From: Eimeria necatrix
Lineage: Eukaryota > Apicomplexa > Conoidasida > Eucoccidiorida > Eimeriidae
Assembly: GCF_000499385.1 (NCBI RefSeq)
Contig: NW_013654402.1
Location: 81,378-145,377, forward strand
Length of the DNA: 64,000 nt
Direction of reading: 5' to 3'
Below, in pieces: positions 14,068 to 26,000 of the stretch. Position 1 is the first letter of the stretch, and the number at the start of each line of letters is the position of its first letter. Position numbers and translations under genes: made by a program. The notes below the pieces were generated by a model that saw nothing but the letters and a program-made list of their open reading frames with translations, was not told the DNA's origin and searched no databases.

Positions 14068-15291
14068 TTGGCACCCATATAGGCGCCCCTACTGCTGAAA
14101 ACAAGAGAATAGACATATTTATTCTCTTTAGAAATCTTTAGTCAGACAAAAATTTTATTTGTGTTTTTCCGCAGCTGAATCCTGGTCACAATCCTCCCAG
14201 ATAACAGCGCATGCCAGTCCCCCTCCTGCTCACTGTATGTCACAGTCCCGTTATTTGTTACAAATCAGTACCATCCCAAACCACATGAAAGCTTTTGAAG
14301 GCTCAAACTGTTACACTGAGAAGGAAAGGTGAGAGCGAAGAAAGTTCCTAGTCCAAAACCTCTGGCTGTAGCATTCGGCCAAGCACGGTATCGCGGCTGA
14401 CGAACTATTCAACTGAAATCCTACAGCCGCAATAGTGGCATTGAAACAAGGGCACCACATTGCGCCTTTGTTCAGAATATGATAGCAGGTATATCCGTGC
14501 TGTCGTGCGCTGGGTGGACACAAACTTGCGAACAGGTGAGGACAAGTGACCGTTCACATAATTGTGTATTTTTAAGGAGAATGTACGCTCATCGGTTTCA
14601 AGAGGAATAAAAGTATTCTCACGACTAGCAGACTGTGCGCAGGCTCTGCAAAGTAAAACGGGAAATGGAATAAACCTTCCAAATCATAAAATCCTGAGTA
14701 ATTATTAAAAAAGACCGATACTCGGTACGTGAGTACCAAATTGTGAAGCTTGCGATCAAGCTATTCCAGAAGGGCAGGAATCCCTCTAGATAGGTTGCTC
14801 GAGCCTCACTCATGTGCCAGGTACCACACCCGCAGAACGGTGCGGCAAACAGGGAAGGTTATTAAAAGGCTCAGAAGTATGGATCTGTTCGTTTGAGCGG
14901 CAAATCACTCTGCTGGACTTTAATTGGAAATGTGGCCCTATATCTATGCTGATTTCCCTTCTTTCGTGGTAACATACGAACAGTTCTTATCCGGTAGGTA
15001 TCGTTCTCATGCTGAGCAAAAGCATTGGCCTTCCCCAAGTTCTCATGATGCCCACGAATGCCCTATACGCTATAAAACCGCGCCTGAGCGCATGTTGGCT
15101 AAATTGATCTAGCAGATTCCACATGTGTAGTACATGTACGGCTACTCGGCCACTGCTGTGTTGCACGAACCCCTGGGATGTTTCGTAGGAAAAAAAAAGC
15201 ACAACACAGACAAGGCTATTCATTAATGGCCCTCCTCACTTCTTTTCCAAATGAGAAATCACGCACGCGCTAGCCTTACCGCCCACAATAA
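14068..15291. other. no gene seen
   Basis: AT-richer sequence with only short open frames on both strands, none joined by good splice sites. Confidence 0.35.
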
Positions 15292-15836
15292 ATGCGGTGG
15301 CTTCAACGCGGGAGCGACCAGCGTAAAACCTTCTCCTCAAGATCTTCCTCGTCCAACTCAAACAAGCTGTTTCGAACACTGCACTGCAGCACGTATTCGC
15401 GTTTGCCCACTACGAACCTTGTGGATGCGCCTAAAGAGTAAGCGGAGCATTCAGACGGTCATCGAGGCCGTTTCAAAACGCCATGTTCAGCTGCAGCTGC
15501 CGGCAAGACATTTTACGGTAGCATAAACTGACAAGGCTCTACCGAAGGCTACAACAGGTGGCTTCAGCAAGAGAAAATGAACGGAAAGCCTTAATATCTA
15601 TGTGCAACATATGGCTTACGTAATGTGGAGCGCGCCTCTGCGTCCTGCATCAACGTCCGGACTTGATTAAGAAGAGAAAAATACAGGCTCCACGTGGCTG
15701 CAGCTGCTTTCTGCACAGTGAAAACCACAGCCGGAGTGGCCTTTCAGATATGATGCTGCTAGCTAATCTTGTACGGCTGTGGCGGTTTCAGACAAATGGT
15801 CTACGAAGGGTCTGGCATCCTCTTCAGCACTACTGA
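15292..15836 (+). CDS. LYR-motif mitochondrial protein
   Basis: Three exons, 15292-15437, 15536-15619 and 15719-15836, give 115 residues with phases 2 and 2 matching exactly. Exon 1 starts MRWLQRGSDQRKTFSSR and continues Ser/Asn/Arg-rich, like a mitochondrial targeting peptide. Exon 2 begins with LYRRLQQVASARENERKAL, carrying the Leu-Tyr-Arg tripeptide followed by basic helical sequence, the hallmark of LYRM proteins. Exon 3 is helical (MMLLANLVRLWRF) and ends at a TGA. LYRM proteins bind acyl carrier protein and help assemble respiratory complexes or Fe-S enzymes. Which subfamily this is cannot be told. Each exon is under 60 residues, so single-frame scans miss the gene. Confidence 0.6.
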
Positions 15837-16019
15837 GCTCGGCAAAGCTGCGCTATTAAGCAGCTCACTATTCTGACTTCGTGATCCGGAGATTGCGGCT
15901 TAACCTGATGGCAGTTTCACAAGTAGAAGCGCTGGTGCAGAGCAGCAAATACGTTCCTGTTTCAAATGATATTAGTATTTTTAATCAACAGATCGGTGAA
16001 GAAAGCAATGCAACGCAAT

Positions 16020-17120
16020 CTAGGACCTATCCAGGAAGAAAAGTGAGCCTACTGGTTGTTGCTGCAAAAAGAGCAAACGCACACACCGACACATGGGTTC
16101 GGTATATTAGCATACACCAAAAAAGGGCTCATCAATGAATGTGCCTGCGCCGAAGAATATGATTCAACAAAGCTCATTTGCAAGCAAACAGCCACGCTGA
16201 GTTCACTGCCCACGCTGTGCTAACCACCGCGCGAGGGGCGTTGACACTTGCAGCACTCCTCACTTGCTCCATCGCACTTACACCAATTGTGATTATACAG
16301 TGTAGGTTTTGTTGCTCTTTGTCGGCGAGCATACGTAACAATGAACTGCACGGCTTTACTGGCAGTATTCTACATATGAACTTCCGGCAGTATCATGTCC
16401 CATCTTGTTGCGTAGACTGGCTACTGTGAAGCTTGATCTCTTATGCTTGATTTGTTTATCCTGCTTACGATGATGGATCCCGCAGTGCTTAAGCAGTTTG
16501 TTACAGCTAAAAGCCCACCTATTTACACAGAAACGTACCTCTGCAAGGTCTTTGAGGTGCATAGGGAGAGGCGGGGGTTCACGCAGTGGAGGTCGTTTTG
16601 CCTGAGGCCAGTGGGAGCACCATTGCCTTAAAGAATGCGCTTTAAATTGCGGCAAAAGGCCAAAAACCATCATTCCGGAGTCGAACACAAACTTCTTTAA
16701 AACTATGGGTGTACCGAAGTGCAACTGAAAACAATCCGTTCTGTAGATACAAGAAAGAAGAAGGCCTTTCAGCGCGGCCCCGTTTTCCACGAAAGCTACC
16801 CATTGCTGCTGGGCATATACGCAACGGAGGATGAAACGTCTTAAACTTGAAGAGTGGCGCTGAGTAAAGCACAACATTAACCTCGGCTTGCCTCCGTATC
16901 CAGTGATTCTCCGTCCTGCAAACATTTTGGCACCCCAAGGACAACTTGAAGCTTGCAGTCCGTGATGTGAAGCGATGCGTCACCAGCGTCGTGCAAGCAA
17001 TGCACGCACATCAGCAGCACATGTGTCTAGTGCTCTGGATGTTTTCTACAGAAGCGCAAGGACGACGGCTTGAAGACTTGCCTCTGGGAGCTCGGCCAGT
17101 GAGGATTCGCCGAGAGACGT
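16020..17120 (-). CDS. cluster of small phase-0 acidic exons with a terminal exon
   Basis: Four exon-like segments on the minus strand share phase 0: 17120-17082 (TSLGESSLAELPE), 16951-16892 or 16915-16892 (ending DGESLDTE), 16601-16539 (AKRPPLREPPPLPMHLKDLAE), and 16061-16020 (QQPVGSLFFLDRS, then TAG). The first two end at GC donors (GCAAGT, GCAAGC) and the third at GTACGT. The last follows a strong pyrimidine-rich acceptor. The style, short acidic exons ending in Glu at phase 0, matches the upstream gene. These may be the 3' part of that gene, bypassing the stop near 17704. Alternatively they form a separate small gene starting at an ATG near 17129. No function is recognised. Confidence 0.4.
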
Positions 17121-17587
17121 CTGTTCCATAGCACTCGCAAGCAGAGCATTATAAGGCATGAAGTGAAGAACTGGTAGAAGTGACCCTCTGATTTGGGTTA
17201 AGAGACAGCTGAAGGATGCTGCTTGCCGAACGGGGACCACTGAGCCACATCTGACGGCATTATCTTGTCGGAATTAACAGTGCCTCGCAAACAAAGTGGG
17301 TAGTGACCCACCTCCTCAAGATTCTGCAGTAACACAAGAACAACACGTCAGGTTGCTCTTAAATTAATGCGAGCGGCTAGCTTTCAGCAATTTTCGTGTT
17401 GCCAATTCTACCACAGCATGCGTAGGCATCTTGATGAAAGCTATCTTCCTGAAAGTTTGCCACTTCGTCATAGCTCGTCTATCCCCTGGACAGTTGTCTG
17501 AGTGTGCACATTAGCAGCGAAATTTAGCGTGGTGGCAGCCACTACATTCAAATTCATTTTGAACCACATATATACTGTTTGATTGAT

Positions 17588-17673
17588 AACAAAATTTGTG
17601 TCAGCATCTACGTGCAGCTAAACGATTGGCAACAAAATTTGTGTCAGCATCTACGTGCAGCTAAACGATTGGC
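17588..17673. repeat. 43-bp direct tandem duplication
   Basis: Two adjacent copies (17588-17630 and 17631-17673) begin aacaaaatttgtgtcagc and are identical or almost so. The repeat lies in noncoding sequence next to the terminal exon of the acidic gene. Confidence 0.9.
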
Positions 17674-17703
17674 ATATTCATTCTGCGTTCTCATATGTCA
17701 TAG

Positions 17704-20700
17704 TCACAAAAGCCCACAGCCAAAACCATCTTCCTGAGATCCGGGGAAGAAGTCGTCCAAATCTTCCGACTTAAAGCACTGCGTCTCTTGCTTCGCGGCG
17801 ATCTCTGAGCGTCGATAAAGCACATATACTACATGATAAGTTATATGATTTAATTGGTCTGACCAACATGGAATTAAGTGGAATGACGCTGAGACCAAGC
17901 TCTTCTAACTGCTCGTCATAACACGACCAGCGTCTCACAAAGTTAAAAAAAAAGAGACTGTTTTATCAGGATACTACAAGGCTAGCGAAAGTTGTTTTCT
18001 CTCAAGATGCTGTATACACTCTCAGTGATACACTGTAACGGAATACCGGTACACAGACGGTAACGCGTAACGCACTATGTCCACTTCGGAAGTAAAACGG
18101 CGCTGCAAATCCGTCAAGCCAGGTTGGCCGCCACTTGAATGCTGCAGTTAAGCAAAACTCGCAATTAGTTACTCATGCATTTGCACGGAGCGCAGTGTGT
18201 AGTAGCGAAAGTTGTTTTCTGTCAAGATGCTGCATACACTCTCAGTGATACACTGTAAGGGAATTCCGGTACACAGACGGTAACGCGTAACGCACTATGT
18301 CCACTTCGGAAGTAAAACGGCGCCGCAAATCCTTCAAGCCAGGTTGGCCGCCACTTGAATGCTGCAGTTAAGCAAAACTCGCAATTAGTTACTCATGCAT
18401 TTGCACGGAGTGCAGTGTGTAGTAGCGAAAGTTGTTTTCTGTCAAGATGCTGCATACACTCTCAGTGATACACCGTAAGGGAATTCCGGTACACAGACGG
18501 TAACGCGTAACGCACTACGTCCACTTCGGGAGTAAAATGGCTCCGCGAATCCGTCAAGCCAGGTTGGCCGCCACTTGAATGCTGCAGTTAAGCAAAACTC
18601 GCAATTAGTTACTCATGCATTTGCACGGAGCGCAATGTGTAGTTTGCCAACTAAAAATGCGGGCTGCAAGCCTAATCGACGGACTGGGCCTTCTGTTCCC
18701 GTTATTCGTGAGTGGAGACAGTTCCCTCTAAAACCAGGAAAGTCTCATGACTGTAACTTTTAAGCATGCAGCATACACGTTCTGAGTAGGCCTACCTCTG
18801 AAGACTTTGCAGCACCTTCAACTGAACTGGGAAAAATTCCTTCAGTGGATTGCTGTGTCTCTTCCGCCTTTGGCTTCGATAGTGGCTCTTCAAATACAGC
18901 CTGAAACCGCATAAATAGGAATACGCCAACTCTGCGTAGTGTGCTAAGTTGCGAAAATACACTAGGCAAAACTTGGCAAGCAAGTGTTAGGTCATAAGCA
19001 CAAGGCGGAAACAAGGGGCAGAGCCATTGTCTCCTTTAGCCATGCGAAAGCGTGTGGGGTCCATTAAGGTAAGAATATTTTTCCAAGCATCTCTTGGGGC
19101 TAATGAAAGGTGTTGCGTGACCAGCAGGCATGAGTTTTAGCAAGTGTAGCACACGACCCTACTTGGCAGCGCCTCCTCGACAATTTTTACTCATGCAAGA
19201 ATAATGTCCACAGAGCAGCTCATCTACACTAACAAGACAATCGTGCATATTTCCGCCATCGTCTGAGCAAGGCAGCTCCATGGGTGACTACGTAATACCG
19301 GAAACGTGTTACGATGATGGCCTCATGCCTGAAACCTGGCTCGTATGTATGTTCAAGGCGCTTTCTTACCTCTGCTGAGCTCCTAAGACTGCCCATCTGC
19401 TTGGCTGCAGTCTCCGTTTCAAGCTCATCCTAACAGAAAATATGTCACAAAAATTCAGTGCGTCTCGTACATCCTCATCATGCATTTAAGTCTACACGAC
19501 AACATGGTTAGCAAAAGACTCGACCACTGGAACGAACTGTGCGCAATGGCAGCTACACTCATATTTTGTCCTAAACATCAGCTTATGTGACAGCGGAACT
19601 GCAAATATCATAAATCGACATTCTTGGGACATGCCTCTGACGAGTCGTCGTCCCAGTCTGCTTGGGGTGCCTGCGAAACACACCAGTCCATGCCGACGAG
19701 ACTCCAACTTGAAAGCCGGCGCCATGTTCAAGCAAGGATGTGCATTCGCTAACGCAGTACTACGGCGTGTGTACCCACAACTGCCCTACGTGAAAGTAAC
19801 AACTATGACACTCAAAGGCGGAGAACGAATTTTTCGTGTATATTTCGCGACGTTTCCTCGGGCGCGCTGTGTGTCTACGTGCTTCACCTTGCCGCGTTTC
19901 TGAGTGTCTGACAATCGGCTGGAATCTTTACGTGTTCTACTCCTCGAAAGTGCCAGTCCTAAACTAGAGGAAAGTTCGCCCTCATCCTGAGAACAAAGGT
20001 TCCAGTCGGAGCACAGCGCATTGCAGCTTGAGCACAGCTGTTTTGGCTGCACTCATCTTCACTAATTAGCACGAACTTGCAGTGATGCATGTTCATCATC
20101 TCAGCAGATGTGGCACCTAAACGTTGCTTGAAAAAGGTAATGAATTTTGAACTCGAGGGCTAGAAAGCTTTTCATCTCGTGCTCGCAGGCAGGCAAGCAT
20201 ATCAGCTAGCATTTCTAGGATGCCCGAGAAGGAGCAGCTGAATGCAACACGACTCAGGAGAGGACTCATGGCTTGCCTCTGAGTCCGGAGAATCTGAGAA
20301 CGGGTCAGAGCCTTCGTCACTCCGTGGCTTCTCATCTTCTTGCTGCGATGGCAATGCAAAGGCACCCTCAGGAAAGGTGAATCATTTGTGACTGCAATTT
20401 TCCCCATGAGGCAAAGAGAATTGGGGCAGTTTACAGCAGCTAAGCGCTCGTCAAATGATGGCTGAAGCAATATGACAGATCACCAGAAGATAATGAAGAA
20501 CTGGAGCTGTAAAGCATGCACATTCCACGGACTGAAGTGCACACCCTGCATCCAAGTGCTTGCAAGAGAGACCCCTACAAAACGATATCCTCGGCAGTTA
20601 CCGAAAAGCACTGTTGGTGGGATTTTTAGCCACATTTTGCAACACAAAACAAATGCTGTTGCGCGAGGCCGCAGATTCCACTCTTCTGTTTCTTCTCATT

Positions 20701-23045
20701 AGGCATATTCTAATAGACAGTGGACGCGACTTGAAGACAAAATATGCTCCTGAGTTGCACCAGGGATATGGCGCGTAGCAATCAAATACCAACCATGACC
20801 TGACAACTCACCTCTTTTGGTTCATTCTGTATGGCTTGGGGAGCCAGCTCTTCTTCTTGCTGCACTAGACTTGCTCTTGATACCCGGAGAGCATGGCCCT
20901 CGCCCCTTGGTGTAACCGCCGTAGGTAGGTTCTCCTCAGCCTGATAAGAACATAGGTGAAATACTGCAAGGACACTGCATTCAGGACAGACAGAGACTGA
21001 GTGACTGCACGTCTGCTACAAGACTGCTATACTTCAGCGCGTCTTCAACGTCGTGGAGTTCCATTTCCTAATAAGTTTCGGAGTTTCGCCCCGTCCGAAA
21101 AGTGGCGCAGCCCCCAAATACAACGGCATGCCTTCTACTCCAGTGTTTAAGACTCCTCCGTGCCAGTGAATATAGGTCCTTGAAGTATCAGTATCGCACT
21201 CTGCAACCAACGCCTACAGCTTCTTGGCAAACTACACTTGGGATATATTGATTTTATGAAGTGCACCGCAGTTGAAGATGCCACTTGCCTTACGAAGTTC
21301 CTCCCTTTGTAAATCCGGCCGCGGAGGCTGTAGCACAAGAACAGAGCCAATGCATTAGGACAAAAGAACGTGTCAACTGGCCAATTAGAAACAAGGCTTC
21401 TGCAGTGCCATGAGTCGCCCTGTATCTCGAGCTCTTCCTATTGAGGGTAAGACAAGGTGCATTTGCCAGAAAAAGCGGCAAGCCCACTTCGCTCAGCAGT
21501 ACGTTTCCCACACTTTCCAGTCATTTGCCAGCTACCAGAAGGCAGGAACAATGCTAAGCGCTCCTCTGTAAGGTATCAGTCAAGGTGAGCAAACACCTCA
21601 AAGGGAGAAACAACCATGCAGCGAAGCAAACTCAGAACTTTTGGGAGCAGGGAATCACGGAAATATGTGAACTGAGGAGTAGCCTTGTGCACAAGGTATC
21701 GGCTTTCCTTCCGTGCAAATAGAGAAATTCCTTTTTGAGTTGCTGACAGAATGACACCACGATGTCTGTGCATGAAGTACACTGATGCCAGAATCGGCGT
21801 TAGTAAATAAGCCGCGTTTGTGTTTATTATAAATATTCCCCTGAGCTAGACACAGATGTGCTTGCCATTCGTAAACAAGGCATGATGGAAGGCTTACCAC
21901 TGGGCCAACTTCGATAATATCAAACTGGAAGCACAGGCCGTGAGAAACTATTTTTTGTGATCTAGACGCTGAAAATACGAATAAACGCATAGGTACGCAC
22001 CGCAGTGAAGCTAAACAGAAACACGTCGACGCACCGCAGTGAAGCTAAGCAGAAACACATCGACAAAGGCTACCGAGTAGGGGTTGTAGAAGTTGCACAG
22101 TCGTGTCTACCGAACTGCTGCTGTCGCGTTATCCAATGAATGTGAGGCTTTCAGCGTGCTGCAGTATCTAAGGGTGGCGCATAAAAGTTGGCATGATGAA
22201 CCGACAAACTGTAGAGCAATAATTAGTCCGAAGCGTTTGTAGGACCTCCTTCGTCGCAAGCTGTAAGCACGAACGTACAATCCCAACTCAGACCTTCGTG
22301 AAAACGTGGAAACCATGACAAAATGTGCCTGTAGTCTATTTGTTTCAATAAATCCAAGGCTTTTTAACAAGGCTTGATAGAGCAGGATTATGAGATCTAG
22401 CGCATCGGAATTACTGCAGCCTTTTCGCTGCCAATAAGTGGGCATTCAAGCCTATTCCTCAGACACACCGAGTGTTCTGATTTCGCTGTTTTCTTCACTT
22501 TAGGCGTCGGGGCGTCAATTCTCATTACAGTATATGAGTAGTCCTATCAAGAGAAAGGACAAGGGCAAAGAGAGGCAGTGTTCTCCGAGAATGGTCCTTG
22601 CCAGAGCCAAAGTAGGGGACTGTGATGATTTGAAGTGCTGCTGCGCGCTGCTCGTGAAGCGTACCTGACATTCCACATCGGGTTTACCTTCTGCAAGATG
22701 GCGGGATGCCCAGTCACTTGGCTTTTGCTTGAGAGAGATAAAACAGCGAAGAAGGACGAATGCTATGGCAGCTATCACCGCAGCAACAATTACTCTACCA
22801 AGCAAGCCCCCTGTGGACCTCCTGTGATACTCCTTAACCTCATATAAATCTGACACAACGAAATCAGTAAGAGGAACATCGTTAACCTGCGTAGAGGGGT
22901 AAGCTTGATCTGGAGCAAAATTGAAGGAACTGTCGTTCCACAACGGGGAGGCAGCGCCATTTGCGCCCACCCACAGTCCTGCCAAGCAAGCGGCGTACAC
23001 CTCAACGATAAAAAACATGTTCGGGGGGCTCCAAAACAGCCCCAT
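17704..23045 (-). CDS. signal-anchored acidic protein built from small phase-0 exons
   Basis: Inferred exons, 5' to 3': 23045-22665, 21924-21898, 21067-21020, 20940-20812, 20366-20277, 19986-19888, 19429-19370, 18900-18796, 17802-17704 (ends TGA). Every one is a multiple of three with phase 0 at both ends, giving about 345 residues. Exon 1 has a hydrophobic signal sequence (about residues 7-30), a lumenal segment with NFAPDQAYPSTQV, then a strong membrane span (about 84-104, VIVAAVIAAIAFVLLRCF). The later exons are Glu/Asp/Ser-rich, e.g. DELETETAAKQMGSLRSSAE and EEPLSKPKAEETQQSTEG. One donor (20276) is GC. A further 27-bp candidate exon lies at 20461-20435. The architecture fits a secreted or dense-granule-like coccidian membrane protein, but no family is identified and alternative splicing of whole exons is possible. 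Confidence 0.6.
17984..18643. repeat. three tandem copies of a 220-bp unit
   Basis: Copies start at 17984, 18204 and 18424, each with agcgaaagttgttttct and each ending with gcagtgtgtagt-like sequence. They differ by only a few substitutions. No long frame runs through them, and they lie between inferred exons of the acidic gene. Confidence 0.95.
21997..22064. repeat. 34-bp direct tandem duplication
   Basis: Two adjacent copies of gcaccgcagtgaagctaa-beginning sequence, at 21997-22030 and 22031-22064, differ at two positions. The repeat lies in the first intron of the acidic membrane gene. Confidence 0.9.
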
Positions 23046-26000
23046 GATATCGGAACCCTCAAAACTACACAGGGGATTCCTGCAGGCCCTGACCGAGCCA
23101 GCAGGGGGTTCGATGGCGTGCCCGTGTTTTTGTGGGGAGTGAATGAACTAGCAGTAAAGAGAGGAAAACAGAAAACGGAAAGAATTCAAATATTATTTCA
23201 TAGAAAGACTGAATAGAAGGGGAGATCCTAGGCTTGGGAGTGGCCGCGATCGGGTTGTTTTGCACGTGAGTCCCCAAGAGCTGTGCCGCCTTACTTGTTC
23301 ACCGCTCTCTGGAGGGTCAAATCCGTACGTATTTCGCCCTCATAATCGTAGATGATAATTTTATTAGCTTCCAGAATGTTTCACGCATAACGTTGTGATT
23401 GATGTATCAATGTGTACGACGGCCAACAGCCAGTGGATCCTGCTGCTGGGTTCACGAGTACCACACAGTAGTCGATTACGATGTTTCCTACAGTGCCAAC
23501 CCAGACGTTTAGAAACATCTTTGACCCTTCAACAATTTACATACGAACTACATGCTACTGGGCCTTTTGTTTGAAAGGGATGGAGTCAGTAGAAGGTAGG
23601 TCGTGTAATGCGGGCTGATCGTAAGGCAGCTCCGTCGCGGTTTCGAGCTATCCCATAGCGCTTGACGCTTATCTATGTAGGTTCGCATCAGTAGCCGGTT
23701 AAATTTTCACCTACACAGGTTTTCGGTTGAATCTGAGGTGTCTAGATAGCTTGTACAATACTTCTCCGAGGCCATTCCTGCAAAAATTGCACTAATCGAT
23801 GGAGCCATCGGGCCCTATGAATACAGTGCATGTGTGTACATACAAAGGTAAGTCACAAACATGTGACACTGTACAGCTTTAAGCAATGTAATTAATTGTT
23901 TTCTCCATTTTTGGGGGTGCGAGGGTCTAGCTGCCCTGATGGAAGGCAGGATGGCCCGTGGGGCCAGCCTCGGGAGCCTGTTGCGGATGTGGGTCAGCGA
24001 AACGATCACGATATCAAAATTGCTACATAGACCTACATAGAAATATCTATGGCGAGCTATAGTGCTTAGAGAAGAGGGCAACTAGTCTGTAAGTCAGAGG
24101 GGATTCAAAGCCCACCTTGTCCACGGCTGGCAACAAAAGCATCTGAAACTGCGGAGGCTGTTTTATTTAAATTGCCAAGTTCTTCCTATTATATATACTA
24201 ACATATGCTGTGCATAAGGACAGATACATTCTTCGTGGCTCAGAACGCTGGAACAGGACAATGCGGTAGAGGTTACCTATACCTGGACGTGCAGCCCAGG
24301 AAGCGCGGATAAGACGGGATTTCTTCTGCCAAATTATTCTTTTATCCTTGCTTTCCAAGCTCTATGCCCAGGACTCCAACGGTCGCTTTGTACCCTGAAC
24401 TTTCAATTCTTGGTGGCTGCTAACAATCTGTGTGGACGAAGAAAATAATGCAAGTCATCAGCAAGCACGCAAAATCTGCACTGGCAGCGGGCTCTGCTAA
24501 TTGGCTGGAGGGGCTAGGAGTTTGAAAAAAATATGTATTCTTTGCTCTATAGCAAAAGCTGTTGGGCTGTGTTAGGTCGCACTAAGTTTTACTTTGAGGG
24601 AGAGAGTTAAACAAGCGGAGGAAGTGTCAGCAGTATTGCGACATGTTGACCAGTTCATTCTTGGATGCCCGTGTAGTTGGCGGGTCATGAGCAACGCGCT
24701 ATCGCTGTCAACTGCTTATTGACATTTGAAGAAAGAACAGTTCAGGATAAAGAGTCTTGCTCTTCAGAGTTTAGCTGCTCGCCACTAGCCAGTGTCACTT
24801 TTGAACGCCAGCTCTGTAACAAGCGGTGTCCAGCCCAATTCTTAAATAGTTCCCCTTGTCGGCTACATAGGTGTCTAGTGGTCTTTATGGGACAAATATA
24901 TCAAACTATGGGTTGAAAAATGCATATTTTTGCTCTTGTGGGGCCCTGAGTTCTTCTGTCTCACCTGGTGTGCACATTAATGCTGTCAGCATGAGTGACA
25001 ACAACAGCCCCAATTATTCCCCTATTTGCTGGGCATCATAATCCTGTTTTGGTTTCAAGACAGAAACGTGGGATAAATAGGATGCTTTGGGTGCGAATGT
25101 GAAGCACCAGGACAGTGGGCCTGGCGGAACTCTAAAGGACCCCAAAGCCCCCAGCACAGCACCGTGTAGGTCGCTCCACGCCTGCTCGACACATGGGTTT
25201 CCTTTGCTCAAATTCCACTAGATCGCAGTACAGCTTCTTGCAACTCCAGTGTCGACAATTACTACTGACAGGGAAGGCTTCCTGTCTCCATTGGCAAGGG
25301 TCTCAGCTTATTAACAGTGCCTGATATTTGGCCAACCTTACAGTGCCACAGCTCAATAAAAGGATTAAAACACAGAGGTTGAGCCACGAAATGTTCGTCC
25401 TACTTTCCGTTTTGATTTGCCTTGCCTGCGAACGTGTAGCCACGGCATGTAGCGAAGCACGCACAGCAGAAACTTCGAGAGGCGGCAACAGAAAGCGTCG
25501 CGGCACCGCCTAGGAAAGTCACACAACGCGCTCACGATACAATGAATATGAAGAAAACAAAACCAACAGCAGACACATAATTTTCTTTCACTGCCAGGAG
25601 AAGTTTCGTTGAAGTGGGGAAAGTTGTAGCGCACAGCAGAACAATGTAGCCCAGAAGTGGCCTTTAGGGCCATATAATTCAGAATATGCAGATTGAAATA
25701 ATAAATCGAGACGTGATAAACACGCATCTGAATTTAATTAACTGGAACTAAGATCTGCTGTGCTCTGCAGCTACGTTCAGGGCTTAGGGCTGTAAGAGGC
25801 ACTGAAGCTGCAGTGCAGCAGCCCGGGGGAAAGACTCGGGGTAAACAAATATATTTCTGGATATTAGGACCTACAGTGACATCGCGCGTACTATCTGGGA
25901 GTTCAAAGCTCGTCTTTAGGGTGCTGTGATATGCATAAACCTATTTTTTACCAGAACAGGAGAGACAAGGCGGGGCAAAGCTGGCTCACCTTACCAGATT

